Source: Sitta carolinensis
Lineage: Eukaryota; Chordata; Aves; Passeriformes; Sittidae
Direction of reading: 5' to 3'
NCBI GenBank assembly: GCA_032173965.1
Contig: CM063284.1
Span: forward strand, 110,768,410 to 110,832,409
DNA length: 64,000 nucleotides
The notes below the pieces were generated by a model. It did not search any database. It was not told the DNA's origin and saw only the letters and a program-made list of their open reading frames with translations. Each line of letters starts with the position of its first letter. The first letter of the stretch is position 1. This document shows positions 36,948 to 49,200 of the stretch, one piece after another. The position numbers and the translations under genes are program-made.

Positions 36948-37020
36948 GTATATGTATATATATATATGTATATGTATGCATATGTGTATGTATATATATA
37001 TTTATATATATACATATATG
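36893..37020. repeat. Compound TA/TG/TATG microsatellite
   Basis: About 128 bp of almost uninterrupted alternating pyrimidine-purine sequence: TGTGTATG units, a (TA)n core at roughly 36,915-36,940, then (TATATG)n and (TA)n blocks. The TA core is self-complementary, so cruciform extrusion or Z-form DNA is plausible, and the locus is probably length-polymorphic. Frames reading through it (Tyr-Ile-Tyr repeats) are artefacts. Confidence 0.92.
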
Positions 37021-39622
37021 GCCAGCAAAACTGCAGGAAATTCTATTTTAGAGAAACAGCAATCAAATTATATTTGATTTTGTATTGTTTTCTAGCTTGC
37101 TTGTTTTTGCAGTTTAGTGCTGGATTTTAACCTGCAAGTTTTCTGTTCAGGCTTCATTTTTATTTCACATTTCTTCCTGTGTAGCACTTGAGTCAGTAGG
37201 CCAAAGAAACAAACAATCAGGAAAATACTGAAAGCAGGATTTTCAATGATGTGGAAATAACTTGCCATGGGAGTTATTTTCAAACCTGTTGGCCCTTTTC
37301 AAGGAAGAGGGTTAGTTTGTTACTCTTGGGCATTGGAGTGGTGCAGCACTGGAACGATACAGCATCTCAAATGGCAAAGAGCGGGTGCTGTAAGTTGCTG
37401 GGCCTGTTGTATGTTGTCCAAATGGGATGTGCAAGTTTACTTTGGAAAGAAGCATTTGTGCCTGAAAAAAAAAGAGATTTTATTTTCTTAACCAAAGGTG
37501 TAACTAGGAATGGAAATCTGAATGGTCTCCAAGCTGTGGTGGACAGGCAGTGACTAAATCTTTTTAAACATGGCCACCCATAAATGTTCAGATTTGGGAA
37601 GGCTTAGGAGCTTGTTGGGTGGGCCATGTCTAAAATATTTGCCCGAACCAAGCTTATAACAGAAATTTGGTGCAAATTAGCCTCCTGAGATACTCCTGGA
37701 AGCTCAGATGTCTTTGCAATGGAAACACGAATTTTTTCTGATTCATCAGTGAGAAAATTTAGTTGTTTAGTGCCTGAAATCAGCTCACAAGACACATGGG
37801 TTATAATTCATTCAACTTTATATTAAAAACAGACACTTTTAGTGCACTATTTTCAAGCTAAATGTCAATCCCCTGTATAGCAGAAGCCTGTTTCTTACAG
37901 GTTTAGTTTCTTCAGGATGGATGCAAGAAGGACTTTCAGAATGATTTTCCAGGGGACTGTACGCTCTTACTGGCAGTACATGATTTTAGCTAATGGATTT
38001 ATTAGCTTATGCTATTTTTTTACTTCCTGTGTGAGTGGGATCACACAGCAGAGACCCTCCCAGCATGCAGCCCTTAATAATAGGTAAGGAAGATTTTTCT
38101 ATCAAAGGGCAAATGAGAAATTGCTCCTTGTGAGAAAGCTAATTTGCTATCTGAGGCAGACCTGCTAGGATTTCTACGAAATAGTGCCTAAAAAATGCAA
38201 ATTGCTTTTAAAAGATGAATATTTATTGAGTGTTTACTTCTGAACAAGGGAGCTGTGCATTAGCTGCTCGGTGAGCAAAGTATCAGACTGGACTATAGAA
38301 GGAGAAGAGGAAAATACCATGGAAAATAGGCCTGTAGGCTGAGCCAGATTTCTTCCTGGTTTTGTGCATAAAAAGGTCTTGTTAAAGCCATATCCTTTAA
38401 GCCCTGTGGAGTCAAGATGCATTGCCAAGAAAGGCTTTTGCATCTGTGATCGCATGCTGCCTCCTCCACCAGCCTGTATTTTTCTAAAAATAATCCTGAT
38501 TTCATACCTTAGCTGATGGACCTTCTAGCAGCCACAATAGACGCAGCCTCCCTGGAAAACACTCAGTAATATGTAAAAGCATTGGATCCACTCTTTGAGG
38601 GAGGTTGTACAGAGCTTTTGAAGAGGCATTCTTTGTATTTTGAGCTGTGCTGAAAGGTAGTAAGCTTATCCCAAGCTCTTTCTGCTTCCTTGGAACAAAC
38701 AAGTCACTGCTGAATACCAGGTATCTTATTCAGCAGAAGAACAAGAATTCCTTTTTTTCTTTAAAACAAACAAAGTCACTGGGCAGGGGCAAAGAAAGGG
38801 TTTGTTTTCCTATCCATGAGGAGATTTGTCAGGCAGCTCAGCCTGAAACATCTTCTCGGAGTGTGTGACAGTCACTAACAGTCGAGAGAGCGTCCCAAGA
38901 CAGGTGTCATATTCTCCATTTGATAAGCAGGGAGAAAAGCTGCCCTGCACTTGGCAGCACAGCTTTCATGGGCTCCAGGTCCGTGTTGCTGTGCTGTCAG
39001 TGGCAGATCTCCTCTCACACACTCTGCTCAGCCCTCTTCATGCCACCATCCTCACAGCTGTCTCAGCTCCTTTATCCATTCGACTCCCAGGAAGCTGCTA
39101 TACCAGATCTGCTGCTGGAGCAGCAGTAATGTACAGCTGTGCATATTGTGGATGTAAGAGCTTGCAGGCAGCCCTGAGGTGTCATACATGTATTCATCAG
39201 GGTGTCAGCGGTAGGGAAAATATGCTGATGGTCATTCACAATATTTTCCCAGCACAGAAATGACTGTGGTTTGCTGACTCCCTGAGCCAGAGGTGAGGTC
39301 TCCACATCTAACAGCATTAGAATATGATGACATGGTGATGTGAATGTCCTCAGCCTTCATTTTCTGGGCTGGGCTTGACTGTCTCATTGTAAGTGGTGAT
39401 ATTCCTCTCCATTTTTTCTCCACAGCAAAATACAAAGAAACTGGTGAAGTTTGATATGTACCTTGTAGTCATGCTGCACCCAGGACTGCCTAGGCCTGAC
39501 TGAGCAAAGCTAGACCTTAAAATTTACTGTAGATGTTTCTGTAACCCTAAGGTTTCACAGGCTATAGCCAGGTGGCACCAGAGCAAACCATGCAAACATT
39601 GATATAGAAGGGAGCACTTCCA
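37021..39622. other. Non-genic stretch
   Basis: No recognisable gene or repeat. Around 38.9-39.3 kb several overlapping frames (up to 132 codons) occur in a GC-moderate patch without recognisable motifs. Confidence 0.55.
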
Positions 39623-40603
39623 TATGGTGAATCGACCCTGGATTGACTCCAGGTGCCCACCAAAGCTTCTCTGTCACTTTCCTTCTCAGCTGAGCAGTGA
39701 AAAGAAAACACTGCCAAAGGCTCATGGGTCAAGATAAGGACAGAGGGAGATCGCTCAGCAGTTACTGTCATGGAACACTTGGGGAAGTTAATTACGTTCA
39801 TCATCCAGCCAAATCAAAGGAGGATAATGAGAAATAAAACCAAATTTAAAAACACTTTCCCCTTCCCTTTTTCCCAGGTTTAACTTTATTTCTAATTTTT
39901 CTGTACTTTGTCCCCCCAGCAGCACAAGGGAGATGGGGAATGGCATCTGCAGTCAATTCACCACACATTGTCTCTGCTGATTCTTCCTCCTCAGGGAGGA
40001 CTTCTCATGCTCTTTCTCTTCTCCAATGTGGAGTCCTGCCATGGGAGACACAAAGAGTTCTCCATGAACTTCTTCAACATTTGTCCTTCCCACTTCCTGC
40101 AGTTCTTCATGAACTCTTCCAGCATGAGTCTCCCAATGGGTTCACAGGTCCTGCCAGCAATCTGGCTCCTGTATGGGCTCCTTTTTCCATGGTGCCACAA
40201 GTCCTGCTCCAGCATGTGCTTCCCATAGTGTCACATCCTCCTTTGAGCATCCCTCTGCCTCTGATGTGGAATCCTCCATAGGCTGTAGGTGGCTATCTGC
40301 TCCACCTTGGACCTCAATGGGCTTCAGGGAAGTCTCCTCTCACATTGGCGCACCTCCTCCCGCTCTTTCTTCACTGACCTGGGAGTCTGCAGAGCTGCTT
40401 TTCTCACATATTTTCATTCCTTTCTCCATCTGCAGTCATTTTTCGTGCTACCACCATTGCTGGTGGGCTCAGACTTGGCCATATCTTGGAGCTGGATAGC
40501 AGAGACTCCATTGGACATGGGGGAAAAGCTTCTAGCAGCTTCTCCCAGAAGTCAGCCCTGTAGCCTCCCCTCTACCAAAACCTATCCACACAAACACTAC
40601 ACA
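39623..40603 (-). mobile_element. Solo LTR of an avian endogenous retrovirus
   Basis: Read on the minus strand, about 980 bp match in order an LTR family that is widespread in bird genomes, as I remember it. The 5' end (near 40,600) carries 'ggttttggtag', then the 'gaagctgctagaagctttt' block. The middle has imperfect repeats built around 'ctccagcatg...ccatgggttcacaggtcctgcc' (40,020-40,300 on plus). The 3' end carries 'tttggtttta.tttctcatta', 'cttatctt', and 'gctttggtgggcacctgg' before the TCAATCCAGGGTCG terminus. Outer ends approximate the TG...CA form but have mutated (TA at one edge). No retroviral gag, pol or env sequence lies on either side, so this is a solo LTR left by recombination between two LTRs. 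A target-site duplication is not evident. The element is old and degraded, and no polyadenylation hexamer is visible where one would be expected. Family name and retroviral class are not certain. Confidence 0.82.
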
Positions 40604-43600
40604 GAATCATGGAGGGTTGTCCTCTGCCATTTCAAGGGATCAAAAAATGATTAACAGAAAAGCCTCAAACAGTTTGTGTTACCCAGAAACATGTACCAGA
40701 TCAGAAGTTAAAATCAAAAAGCTGTAGTGCATCAAAGAAGGCAAGCATCCTTGAGCAGGTGTTGGCCAGCTTAAACCTGACTGTTGTTTGGCAGTACAGC
40801 ACATCAGGCTCTTGGCTCCTAGAAACAGCTTCAGGGTATCTTAACACCTAGCACTGGGAGAGAGATGGCAAAATACTGATCCCTAGTTTGCAGGCTCAGG
40901 GTCACTCAAAATACAGGGTTTTTTCGTGTGTGCAGTGTCAAGCCAACATAAGCTGTGCCTTGTATGCTGAGGCAGGTTTGACACCAGTGTGCTTGTGTGA
41001 CAGTCTCAGATGCAGATCAGGTTTGTGCTAAAGTGACCCATCAGCCACAGGCAGCTTCAGTGGCCATGGCATTGCAGCATCAGGTCGAGTGTGGAGCGAG
41101 TACTTTGTGTACACACAGCAGGAGGATCGAGTGGGCTTCATGGAAAAAAATCCACAAAAAAGGACCCAGCATCTTGTCCTGGGTCTTATCACCAGCATAG
41201 AAATGTGCAAAATGCATTTAAACATTTTTTTTCTCTGATGTAAGAATCCGACTCTTCAGTATTATGCCTAATTCAGTGTGTTTCAGTGTCGTCCTGATGC
41301 TGCACAATTTTTCTGTGTTCATTTCTTACTCACCATCCCACATAATAAGGGGTTTCCCCTAAAATGTTAATTGCCCAGTCTAATAAGCATAGACATTTTT
41401 ACTCTGATTTCACCTTTAGAAAACACTCTGGAAGTTAGCAGCCGTTTGGCTTAGTTATGCTGGACCAGAAACATCCACAGCAAAATCGATACCATCACCA
41501 TGTTTATACTGCTGTGAATAAGGAGCTGGGTCCACTTGCCTTTGGGTGTGCACTAGCACAGTAGGTCCTGCAGCAAATGCCCTTTGAGATTTGAAGAAGA
41601 ATCATAGGTTTGCTTTAACTCTGTGGCCAGAGTTCAGTGTAATTTTAAGGCCTTAGTGGAAATAGCAAGAACATAATGATATGTATGTGAATAGTATTTG
41701 AAATTCTGGGGACCAGGGGAAACCTGGTCTGTAAAAACATTGGCAAAGACTATTTTGCCCTACATTTTAAATACTGATGTGTTCACTAGTTAGTGAAACA
41801 TACAGCATTCACAAACAAAACTATTGAGAGTAAACAAAGATTCTCCCAAGGGCATTTGCAGCTGCTCAGTTTAGAAATTTAATCTGAAGGTCTCTGCTCA
41901 GTGAAATGGACTTTTGATTTGTGTCTTACTGTTTCATTTTTGAGGTGATTGGATTGAAAATTGTGGTAGGATACTGGAAATTACTAAAACATCCTGTACC
42001 ATTTAGAGGTCCTCTACCACCAGAGGTCTGCAAAAGCCTATGCTATTTGGAAGGGCTATACAACAATACTAGAGCTGTATTTATTGTTTTAGCAAATAAA
42101 TTTGTCAAGCCGTCAAAATAAACAAGAAAGAGATTTCTCAAAGACACACACATTGTATTTGGTCTTAGCACATACCTGGCCAAATTCCTTGGGGAATCCT
42201 TTCCTTCTAGTAAGATGGTGTGTTTCATGTCACTTGGGTGAGGATTAAGCACTATTAGGCAGAAGGATGAAAACTGGTGCAGTTGCTTTGGTGAGACAGT
42301 GGGATGTTTAGACTTTTGGCTCACTTGATTTATTGCTCAATTATTAGACTGTGCCCTGTCACTGATGTGTGAGAGACAGGGAGAGCTATACGTTTCTGCC
42401 TGATTTCTGTTAACAGCCTCCCAAATAACAGCCTGTGTTAACAGCTTCTTTATCCTTTTCAAGTTGAGGGAAAACATGTCTGAAAGCTTTTATTCTGTCC
42501 AAGTGAGTTAGGGAGAGAAAGAAGGAGCCCTCATCTTCAGCTCAACCTTTATATGCAGTCCATTTATTTTTCCACAAAGAGCAGTGAAATCCAAGGCATG
42601 TTGTAATGCTCATTGCTATTTTCTTATCTCCTTATTTATGCAACAGTTTAGAGAGGCTAACAGGTATGTAACTGATGAACTGTTAAGGGTTGAGTGTTCA
42701 GGACATATGGTTATCATGTGAGTGATGAGTGAAAATCAACTGATCAGTCAGTTTCCCTCATGCTCTTCACAGCTAATCTTTATTTTGATCCTGGTGGAGC
42801 AAGTGATGTCTTTGGTTAAGAAGGAATGATATTTTACTCTGTGCAGCCACACTGCAAGGAGACTGTGTGTGCTATGTGAGGTAATTTAACTGCACTGCTG
42901 TGTTTGCATGGAGTGAGAAATGTGAAGTACTCAGGCTGCTTGGAGGTGATGCTGCCGGTACTGTTACAAGACACAAGGAACATAGGAACTGAAAATTCTG
43001 AGAAAATCTCCATTAATCTTCAGTCCATCTCCTGAACTGACTCCAGGCTGGTTTTACTGAACAGCTCCAGAAACTACTGATAGGTACATATGAACAGGAA
43101 TCAATGATCGTTAATCACAGTTACGGTTCATAGGTGAGGGATGTGTGCCTTGCAAGTTTCCTTTATAGCTGTTTACACCTTCCCCTCTCTATTTTCACGA
43201 TTATTCGCCTCTGCTATGTCCCTTCTCTCCTGCTCTGATCCTATCTTTCATCACCTGTTACTCATCCCACTTCTTCCCTTCTCCTCCCCAATGTCTTCTC
43301 GTGTCCCAGGCCTCTCTTCTGCCTGGGAACTCCCCTTTCTCCCAATTGTCTCTGTCTGGTCTGGCTTGCTTGCACTCCCCTCTGCTGTAACAAACACTGA
43401 CCCTGGGCTCAAAGGAGCAAGGTAGTCCTTGTATTCATATCCGGCTGGTGCTGAGCCTGTCGGGTTATTGTCCAGATTGTGCTAACAGGAATGGTCTGTC
43501 TTGGATATTTCTAAGCTTCTTGTCTATGTGATCTTATTATCACACCAGGCTCATAAATGTCTGTGTCCCCAGAAAAATGGCGTGAGATAAGATGTACTAT

Positions 43601-43759
43601 TAATTCTGTTTTATAGACAGGGGACTGGAATCCAAACAAACACAGAATTCAGCCAGAATCCTTCTGAATGACAAATTAGGAACATAATGCAATCTTTATG
43701 AATATGCTGTTTGTTTCAATTTGCCTGGATAGTTTTTTAAGTATGCTTGCAAAAGAATA
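40604..43759. other. Non-genic stretch
   Basis: About 3.2 kb between the solo LTR and the long CR1 copy. No gene was recognised; frames are below about 95 codons. No retroviral internal sequence adjoins the LTR. Confidence 0.6.
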
Positions 43760-45100
43760 TGGTTATGTGGGACATGGAGAAGTCTGAGGTACTCAGCTAC
43801 TTTTTTTGGTTCAATTTTTACCAGCAAATGCTCCCACTACACCACCCAAGTCACAAAAGGCAAATGCAGGCACTGGGAGAATTAAGAACCACCCACTGTA
43901 GGATAAAATCAGGTTTTAGACCATCAGAGAAAACTGAAGGTGCAGAAGTCCATGTGACCTGATGAGGTGCATCCATGAGTCCTGAGGGAACTGGCTAATG
44001 ATATGGCTAAGCCACTATCCATCATACTTGAGAGGTTGTGACAGTCTGGTGAAGTTCCCACTGACTGGAAAAGGGGAAGCATAACCCCTATTTTTAAAAA
44101 GGGAAAACATAATGCATTTTATGGATGGACCACTCAGTGGATAAGGAATTGGCTGGGTGGTCACACTCAAAGAGTTGAGGTCAGTGGTTCAATGTCCAAG
44201 TGGAGAGCTGTGACTTGTGCGGGGTAGTGGAACTGGCACTGCTGGACATCTGTGCTGGCGACATGGAGTGGGATCGAGTGCACCTCACCAAGTTTGCAGG
44301 TGACAAATGTGTGGTACAGTCAATATGCTGGAGGGACATGGACAGGCCTGAGGGTTGGGCCTGTGCAAACTTTATGAAATTCAACAACACCAAGTGCAAA
44401 GTCCCACACCTGGGTCAGGGCAATCCTGAGTATAAATATGGTCTGAGTGGAGAAGAGATCTAGAGCAGCCCAGAGGAGAAGGACTTAGGGGTGCTGGTGG
44501 ATGAGAGGCTGGACATGACCCAGCACTGTGCCCTTGTAGTCCAGAAAGCCAGTTGTGTCCAGTGCAGCATCCCAAGCTGCATGACCAGCAGGGCGAGAGA
44601 GGGGATTCTGCCCCTATGTCCAGTTCAGGTGTTCCTGACACAGGAGCAACATAGACCTGCTGGAGTGAGTTCAGAGGAGGACACAAAGATGATTAGAAAG
44701 CTGGAGCACCTTTCCGGTGAACACAAACCAAGAGAGTTGAGACTGTTGAGTTTTGAGAAAAGAAGGCTCCAGGGAGTCCTTATTGCAGCCTGTCCATACC
44801 TGAAGGCGCTCTACAAGGGAGCTGGAGAGTGACATTTTAGAAGGGCTGATAGTGAAAGGACAAGGGGCAATGGCTTTAAACTGACATTAGGCTGGATGTA
44901 AGGAAGAAATTTTTTATTATAAGGGTGTTGAGGCACTGGAACAGGTTGCCCAGAGATGTGGATGCTCCAGCCCTGGAAGTGTTCAGTGTCAGGTTAAAAG
45001 AGGTTTTAAGTACCCTGGTGCAGTTAAAGGTGTCTCTGCCCATGGCAGGGGTTGGGAACTACATAATCTTGAAAGTCCCTTCCAACCCAAGAATCTGTAT
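43760..45100 (+). mobile_element. CR1 LINE with part of the reverse transcriptase ORF, internally deleted
   Basis: This is the longest CR1 copy here. From about 43,769 it follows CR1 ORF2 ('tctgaggtactcagctac', 'cacccaagtcacaaaaggcaaa', 'cccactgtagga', 'gacctgatgaggtgcatcc', 'tctggtgaagttcccactga', 'aaaaggggaagcataacccc'). It jumps near 44,110-44,120 to a much later part of the ORF ('atggatggaccactcagtgg'), so several hundred bases of reverse transcriptase are missing. A second deletion lies near 44,224. The catalytic Phe-Ala-Asp-Asp motif is altered to Phe-Ala-Gly-Asp at 44,293-44,304. A further deletion lies around 44,620. The 3' UTR continues to 'cccttccaacccaagaatctgt' at about 45,100. 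Frameshifts and stops prevent any protein. Confidence 0.93.
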
Positions 45101-46219
45101 TGGGAAAAGTCACAGCCAACTTGGCTTTTCATAGTACATTGTAAGAAAAGGTCTCATATTTCAGGTGAAAGTTTTGAACTCTGAGCAATGCTTGCTGCAG
45201 TGTCTGAGCAGATAAGCAGATGTCAATTATATTTCGTTTGATTGCTTTCTATTTGTTTTCAGCATTGTCATTTAAAAAAAAAAAAAAAAAGGAAAAAAAG
45301 AAAAACACCAACATTTATTTAAACGTACCAGTACTAGATTTAGCTCTAGCAAAAGTTAATTCTGGGCAGAATGGAGGTTTCAACTGACCTCACAGGAGAA
45401 TAAATCAGGAACTGAACATAGATTTTGAGGTGCCCTCAAGGGAAACAGAGGTTGCAATACTGAGCTGCAAATAGTGCCAGGTGTAGGCTCACTACGCAAA
45501 GGAGAGAGTCCTGATTGCCCTTCTCCCTGTTGGTTCATTCTAATTCCTGCCAACTATACTAAGGAAGAAAAATGGACCAAACAGAAGAACTCCTAGGCAA
45601 GCTTCCCATTTAGAAAATCAGAGCTACGTGGGCTTTCTCATGCACTGTCTGTGAGCCATTTACACTCTGCAGACAAGGTGAGGTACCCAGGCGCCTGGCA
45701 TATTCTCATAACCTGGTCCTTTCCATCTATGTGGTGAGGATCAGGATGCTGGAAACAAGTCCTAGGTATACAACCCCACTCATTCCTCCATACTTAAGAG
45801 AATCTGAGCCCAGGATCCCCTGTTAGGCCAGCTCAAATAAAAAAATGGCAGAGGAACTGGAAAGTTCCCTCCACACTCAGCTACTAGTTTTATTTATTGC
45901 AAACTCTTGAGTACAAGTGATTTCTAACATGAGTGTCCTTTTGTAATTTTTTTTCTAAAACCAATTTCCTGTTGTAAACCAATACTAATACAGCGAGTTA
46001 TGAATGATGTTACTTTCACTGTATTCCTTAGGACTTTACAGCTTGCCTTTGTGTCCCTTGCTGGAACAATTTGTAAATGCTATGTTCTCAGTGAAACCAA
46101 AATATAAATTATAATTTGCAATAATTTCAAAGCTGCATTTCATTTTGGAGTATTTTTGCAAAGTGTCTGGTATGTTTTACTATTAAAATAATTTATATAT
46201 GGAGAGCAACCTCGTTGCT
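45101..46219. other. Non-genic stretch with an A17 run
   Basis: AT-rich sequence with an A17 homopolymer at 45,274-45,290 followed by further A-rich sequence to about 45,307. It lies 170 bp after the CR1 copy. CR1 elements do not use poly(A) tails, so the run is probably unrelated to it. No gene recognised. Confidence 0.65.
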
Positions 46220-46291
46220 ACTGAACTGGAGAGAAACTGAACTGGAGAGAAACAAAAGTTTTGGGGTGTGTGTGTGGGGGGGGGGGGGGGG
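46220..46291 (+). repeat. 16-bp tandem duplication, then (TG)n and a G16 homopolymer
   Basis: ACTGAACTGGAGAGAA is present twice in exact tandem (46,220-46,235 and 46,236-46,251). After a short gap a GTGTGTGTGTG run leads into sixteen consecutive G at 46,276-46,291. Long G homopolymers are rare and unstable in vertebrate genomes and are also prone to sequencing error, so the exact length should be treated with caution. Confidence 0.85.
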
Positions 46292-49200
46292 AGGAAGTTC
46301 AGGAGCAGAATTTCAAAGGAAAAAGTAAAAACAGAAATCCACATGTTTTCCTAAACATCAGTAGCTTTGATTTTTAAGTAACTGGTTGAACATTTACTTT
46401 CAAGGTAAATGTAGACAAATCCTTTAAAAAACAATTTTTAATTACAGTTTCTCTGAAAAATTTGACACAATTAGTTATAATAAGAATCCATTGAAGGCAA
46501 AGCAAACAGATTTGATGGACTAATGCTACCAGAGGACAGTCAGAATGGATGTATAGACACGTTGCTTAAGCTGTGGGGTGTATTTGTCCCTTCTCCTACA
46601 GTATAAAGAGATAAAATACTGCTCTGTGTGGTTTGCATTTTGGGCCTTGCTTCCCCCACCCCAGAACCTTTAATTTTCCAGTGCAGGAGTCCATATCCAT
46701 TTCATTATGCATTTTTTACCACAGTTGAGTGACCTGTCATGCTCATGTTGGCTGTGGTTGCTCTCTGTTCTGCAGACATTTCAGCAGTTTCTGTAGTGGC
46801 TGCTTCCCTGGCTGCCCAGGCCAGATGCCCAGGACATGCAAACACTTTATTTGCATTCTTGCTCCCAAGTGCTGACTGACTGGTACTAGTTAATTAAAAC
46901 TGGTTTAATCATCTGCAGTTGTATTCAACTTGACTTCTTTACATACAAATTCCTAGCTATCTTCTCCCAGCATTTATCTGTAGATATGTTAATAACATCT
47001 GTGGAGATAGATAAGGATAATGTCAAAATTATCTATATTTAAGTAAGTGCTTCATTTGGAGGTCGACAGTGTAATGTACCAGTCATTCCCAAGTGCTTGA
47101 ATTCCAGGAGGGCAGTCACCTCCTTTTCCTGGACCTGACTGCATTTAACTCTTCAGGTCATTAAGGCTTTCAACTCTTCAGATCATAGAGGGTTTTCTCC
47201 TACAGCACTTGATGTGTAGAATCATCCCTGAGAATGGACACCTGCTAGTCACCTGAGAGGCTCTGCTCTGTCTGCTTGCAGGTGACAATATAACTGGATT
47301 CTTGTGTATCATGAATATCCTCTGTCCCTTATACAAACATCCAGTGACTCAGGTTTCCTTTTGTCCAAAATGGCTGAAGAGGCTGCTTAAGAAAGAAGAT
47401 CAAGTTGCATTGGGATGCAAACAGACATTGTTTTTAATATGTTCAAAGCTGGCTAAGGAGAAATGGTTCCCTCAAAACTCAGGATAAGTACAGGGATACT
47501 TACAGCTTCCATTGCAAGTGAATAGTAGCTGAGTGAAATCCTTCCTGTCATATAAACGTGTTTTGTTGATTCATATCTGGAATAAAGGCAAGATCAGGGG
47601 TTCTTGCATGAACCTGAAAAGAAATGGCACTATACCTTGTACATCCATGTACCAGGAGAACGAGTAAAGTTGCAAGCATGGCACTTGCCTGGAGACTAGA
47701 AACTTCTGTCTTCATAAAGGGCTGGATCTGGAAGGGAATAGGTCTGCTTGTCCTCCAGCTCCCATACACAGTTGGGGATTTCCAGTGTCTCTCAGGTGTG
47801 AGGAAGTGAGTACTGGAGTCCTGGGCTCTCTTCCCACCTGATCCCAGGTACACATGAAATAAAAGATGATTTCATAGAGCAGAGGCAGAAGGAGAGAAGT
47901 TTAATCAAGTTTGGTGGTGCATCCGCACCAGCATTAATCTTTTTAGTAGAACTGGAGTGGGAAATTTGAGGCTGCAGGTGAAGTGAGATGTGGTTAGATA
48001 TAGCTCATTGATCAGGCAACTGACAGTCAGTGAAAGAAGATAGTGGCACACAGTGCTAAGTTTTAGGACAGCTGTAGGTGAAACGTGTTATGGCACTGGG
48101 AGATCTGGCTTCCCATTGTCTCTGCTGATCTTTCATATGCAATCAAATCAAAACCCTCCCTCTTTTCTAATTTTTGTCCTCTTTCATCTTTTGTGCTATG
48201 GATGGCAGTTCTGTATGTTCTTCTCAGCGAAGAATTCAGACTTAGGGATCATGCTTCCATTGAAATGCTGAGGTTTATTGTAGTCAGGGGACCAGATGAA
48301 AAGGCATGGGGGATTGGTAATTTTTCTTTTGTACTTTATCCATAACTTTAGCCAGAAATTAATTTTAATTTGTTTTGTTTTCAGGGAAAAGTGTGGGCCT
48401 GGGTATTGCCATAATATGTGGCATTTTATAAATAGTCAAACATTGTTTCTAAAACTATTTTGATAACACTCAGTTCTGTTGGGTTCACAGTTGCAGATAC
48501 ATTCTTGCTCTGGTGATTGATACAAATACCAAATGTTGCTATTAAAAGAAAAACTGCTGTAGTTAAATTTAGGTAAAAATGAAGGAAATAAAATGTTGCC
48601 AAAACAAAGATGATAAACTGAGCGTACTTCACTTCTCAGTTGATACTAAAACTAGAGCTTAAATTAACAGTGAAATTGATAAAATATATTTGACCACATC
48701 TTCAAAATAAAATTAAGACATTTCATTGTTCAGGGAAAATTACTTAAAACTACTGTTTTACTTAATATGAGTGCAGTTTGGGTTGGTTCTCTATTTTTAA
48801 ACAATCAGGAAGCCAGTCCTCAAAGTCACTTTTCCAATATGAACCTCCAGGCTGTTTTAGTGTGGTGTTTTAAGAATTGTGTAGGTCTCCTCAGGAAGGC
48901 AGGGACTGTTTTGCCTCTCTTTTAATCATCAAACATCATTCCTTTGCTTTTCCACACTGGCCTCTCTAGAGCAAAAGGCTGCTTATCTACTCCAATGGAA
49001 TGGAAACTTCTCTTCCTTCGGAAAAGTACAGGGAGAAGATTCTCATTTGAATGTAAGTAGGAAATTAATTCAGCCTGCCAGAGCTGGAAACCAAACGTAT
49101 TAACTCTTTACAGATTTTTCTGCCAGAATGCTTTATGCCAAAACTCTGTATGGAATGTTTTCAAGGGAAATCAGTTGGATAAATGTCAGGAGAAGGCAAA

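Noticed and set aside
36821..37130. Tyr/Ile-repeat frames on both strands
   Set aside because: Translation of the TA/TG microsatellite.
39908..40654. Overlapping plus-strand frames of 106-121 codons
   Set aside because: They lie inside the solo LTR and result from its internal GC-richer repeats.
44200..44832. Plus-strand frames of 87 and 113 codons
   Set aside because: They are fragments of the CR1 reverse-transcriptase ORF broken by deletions and frameshifts, not host genes.
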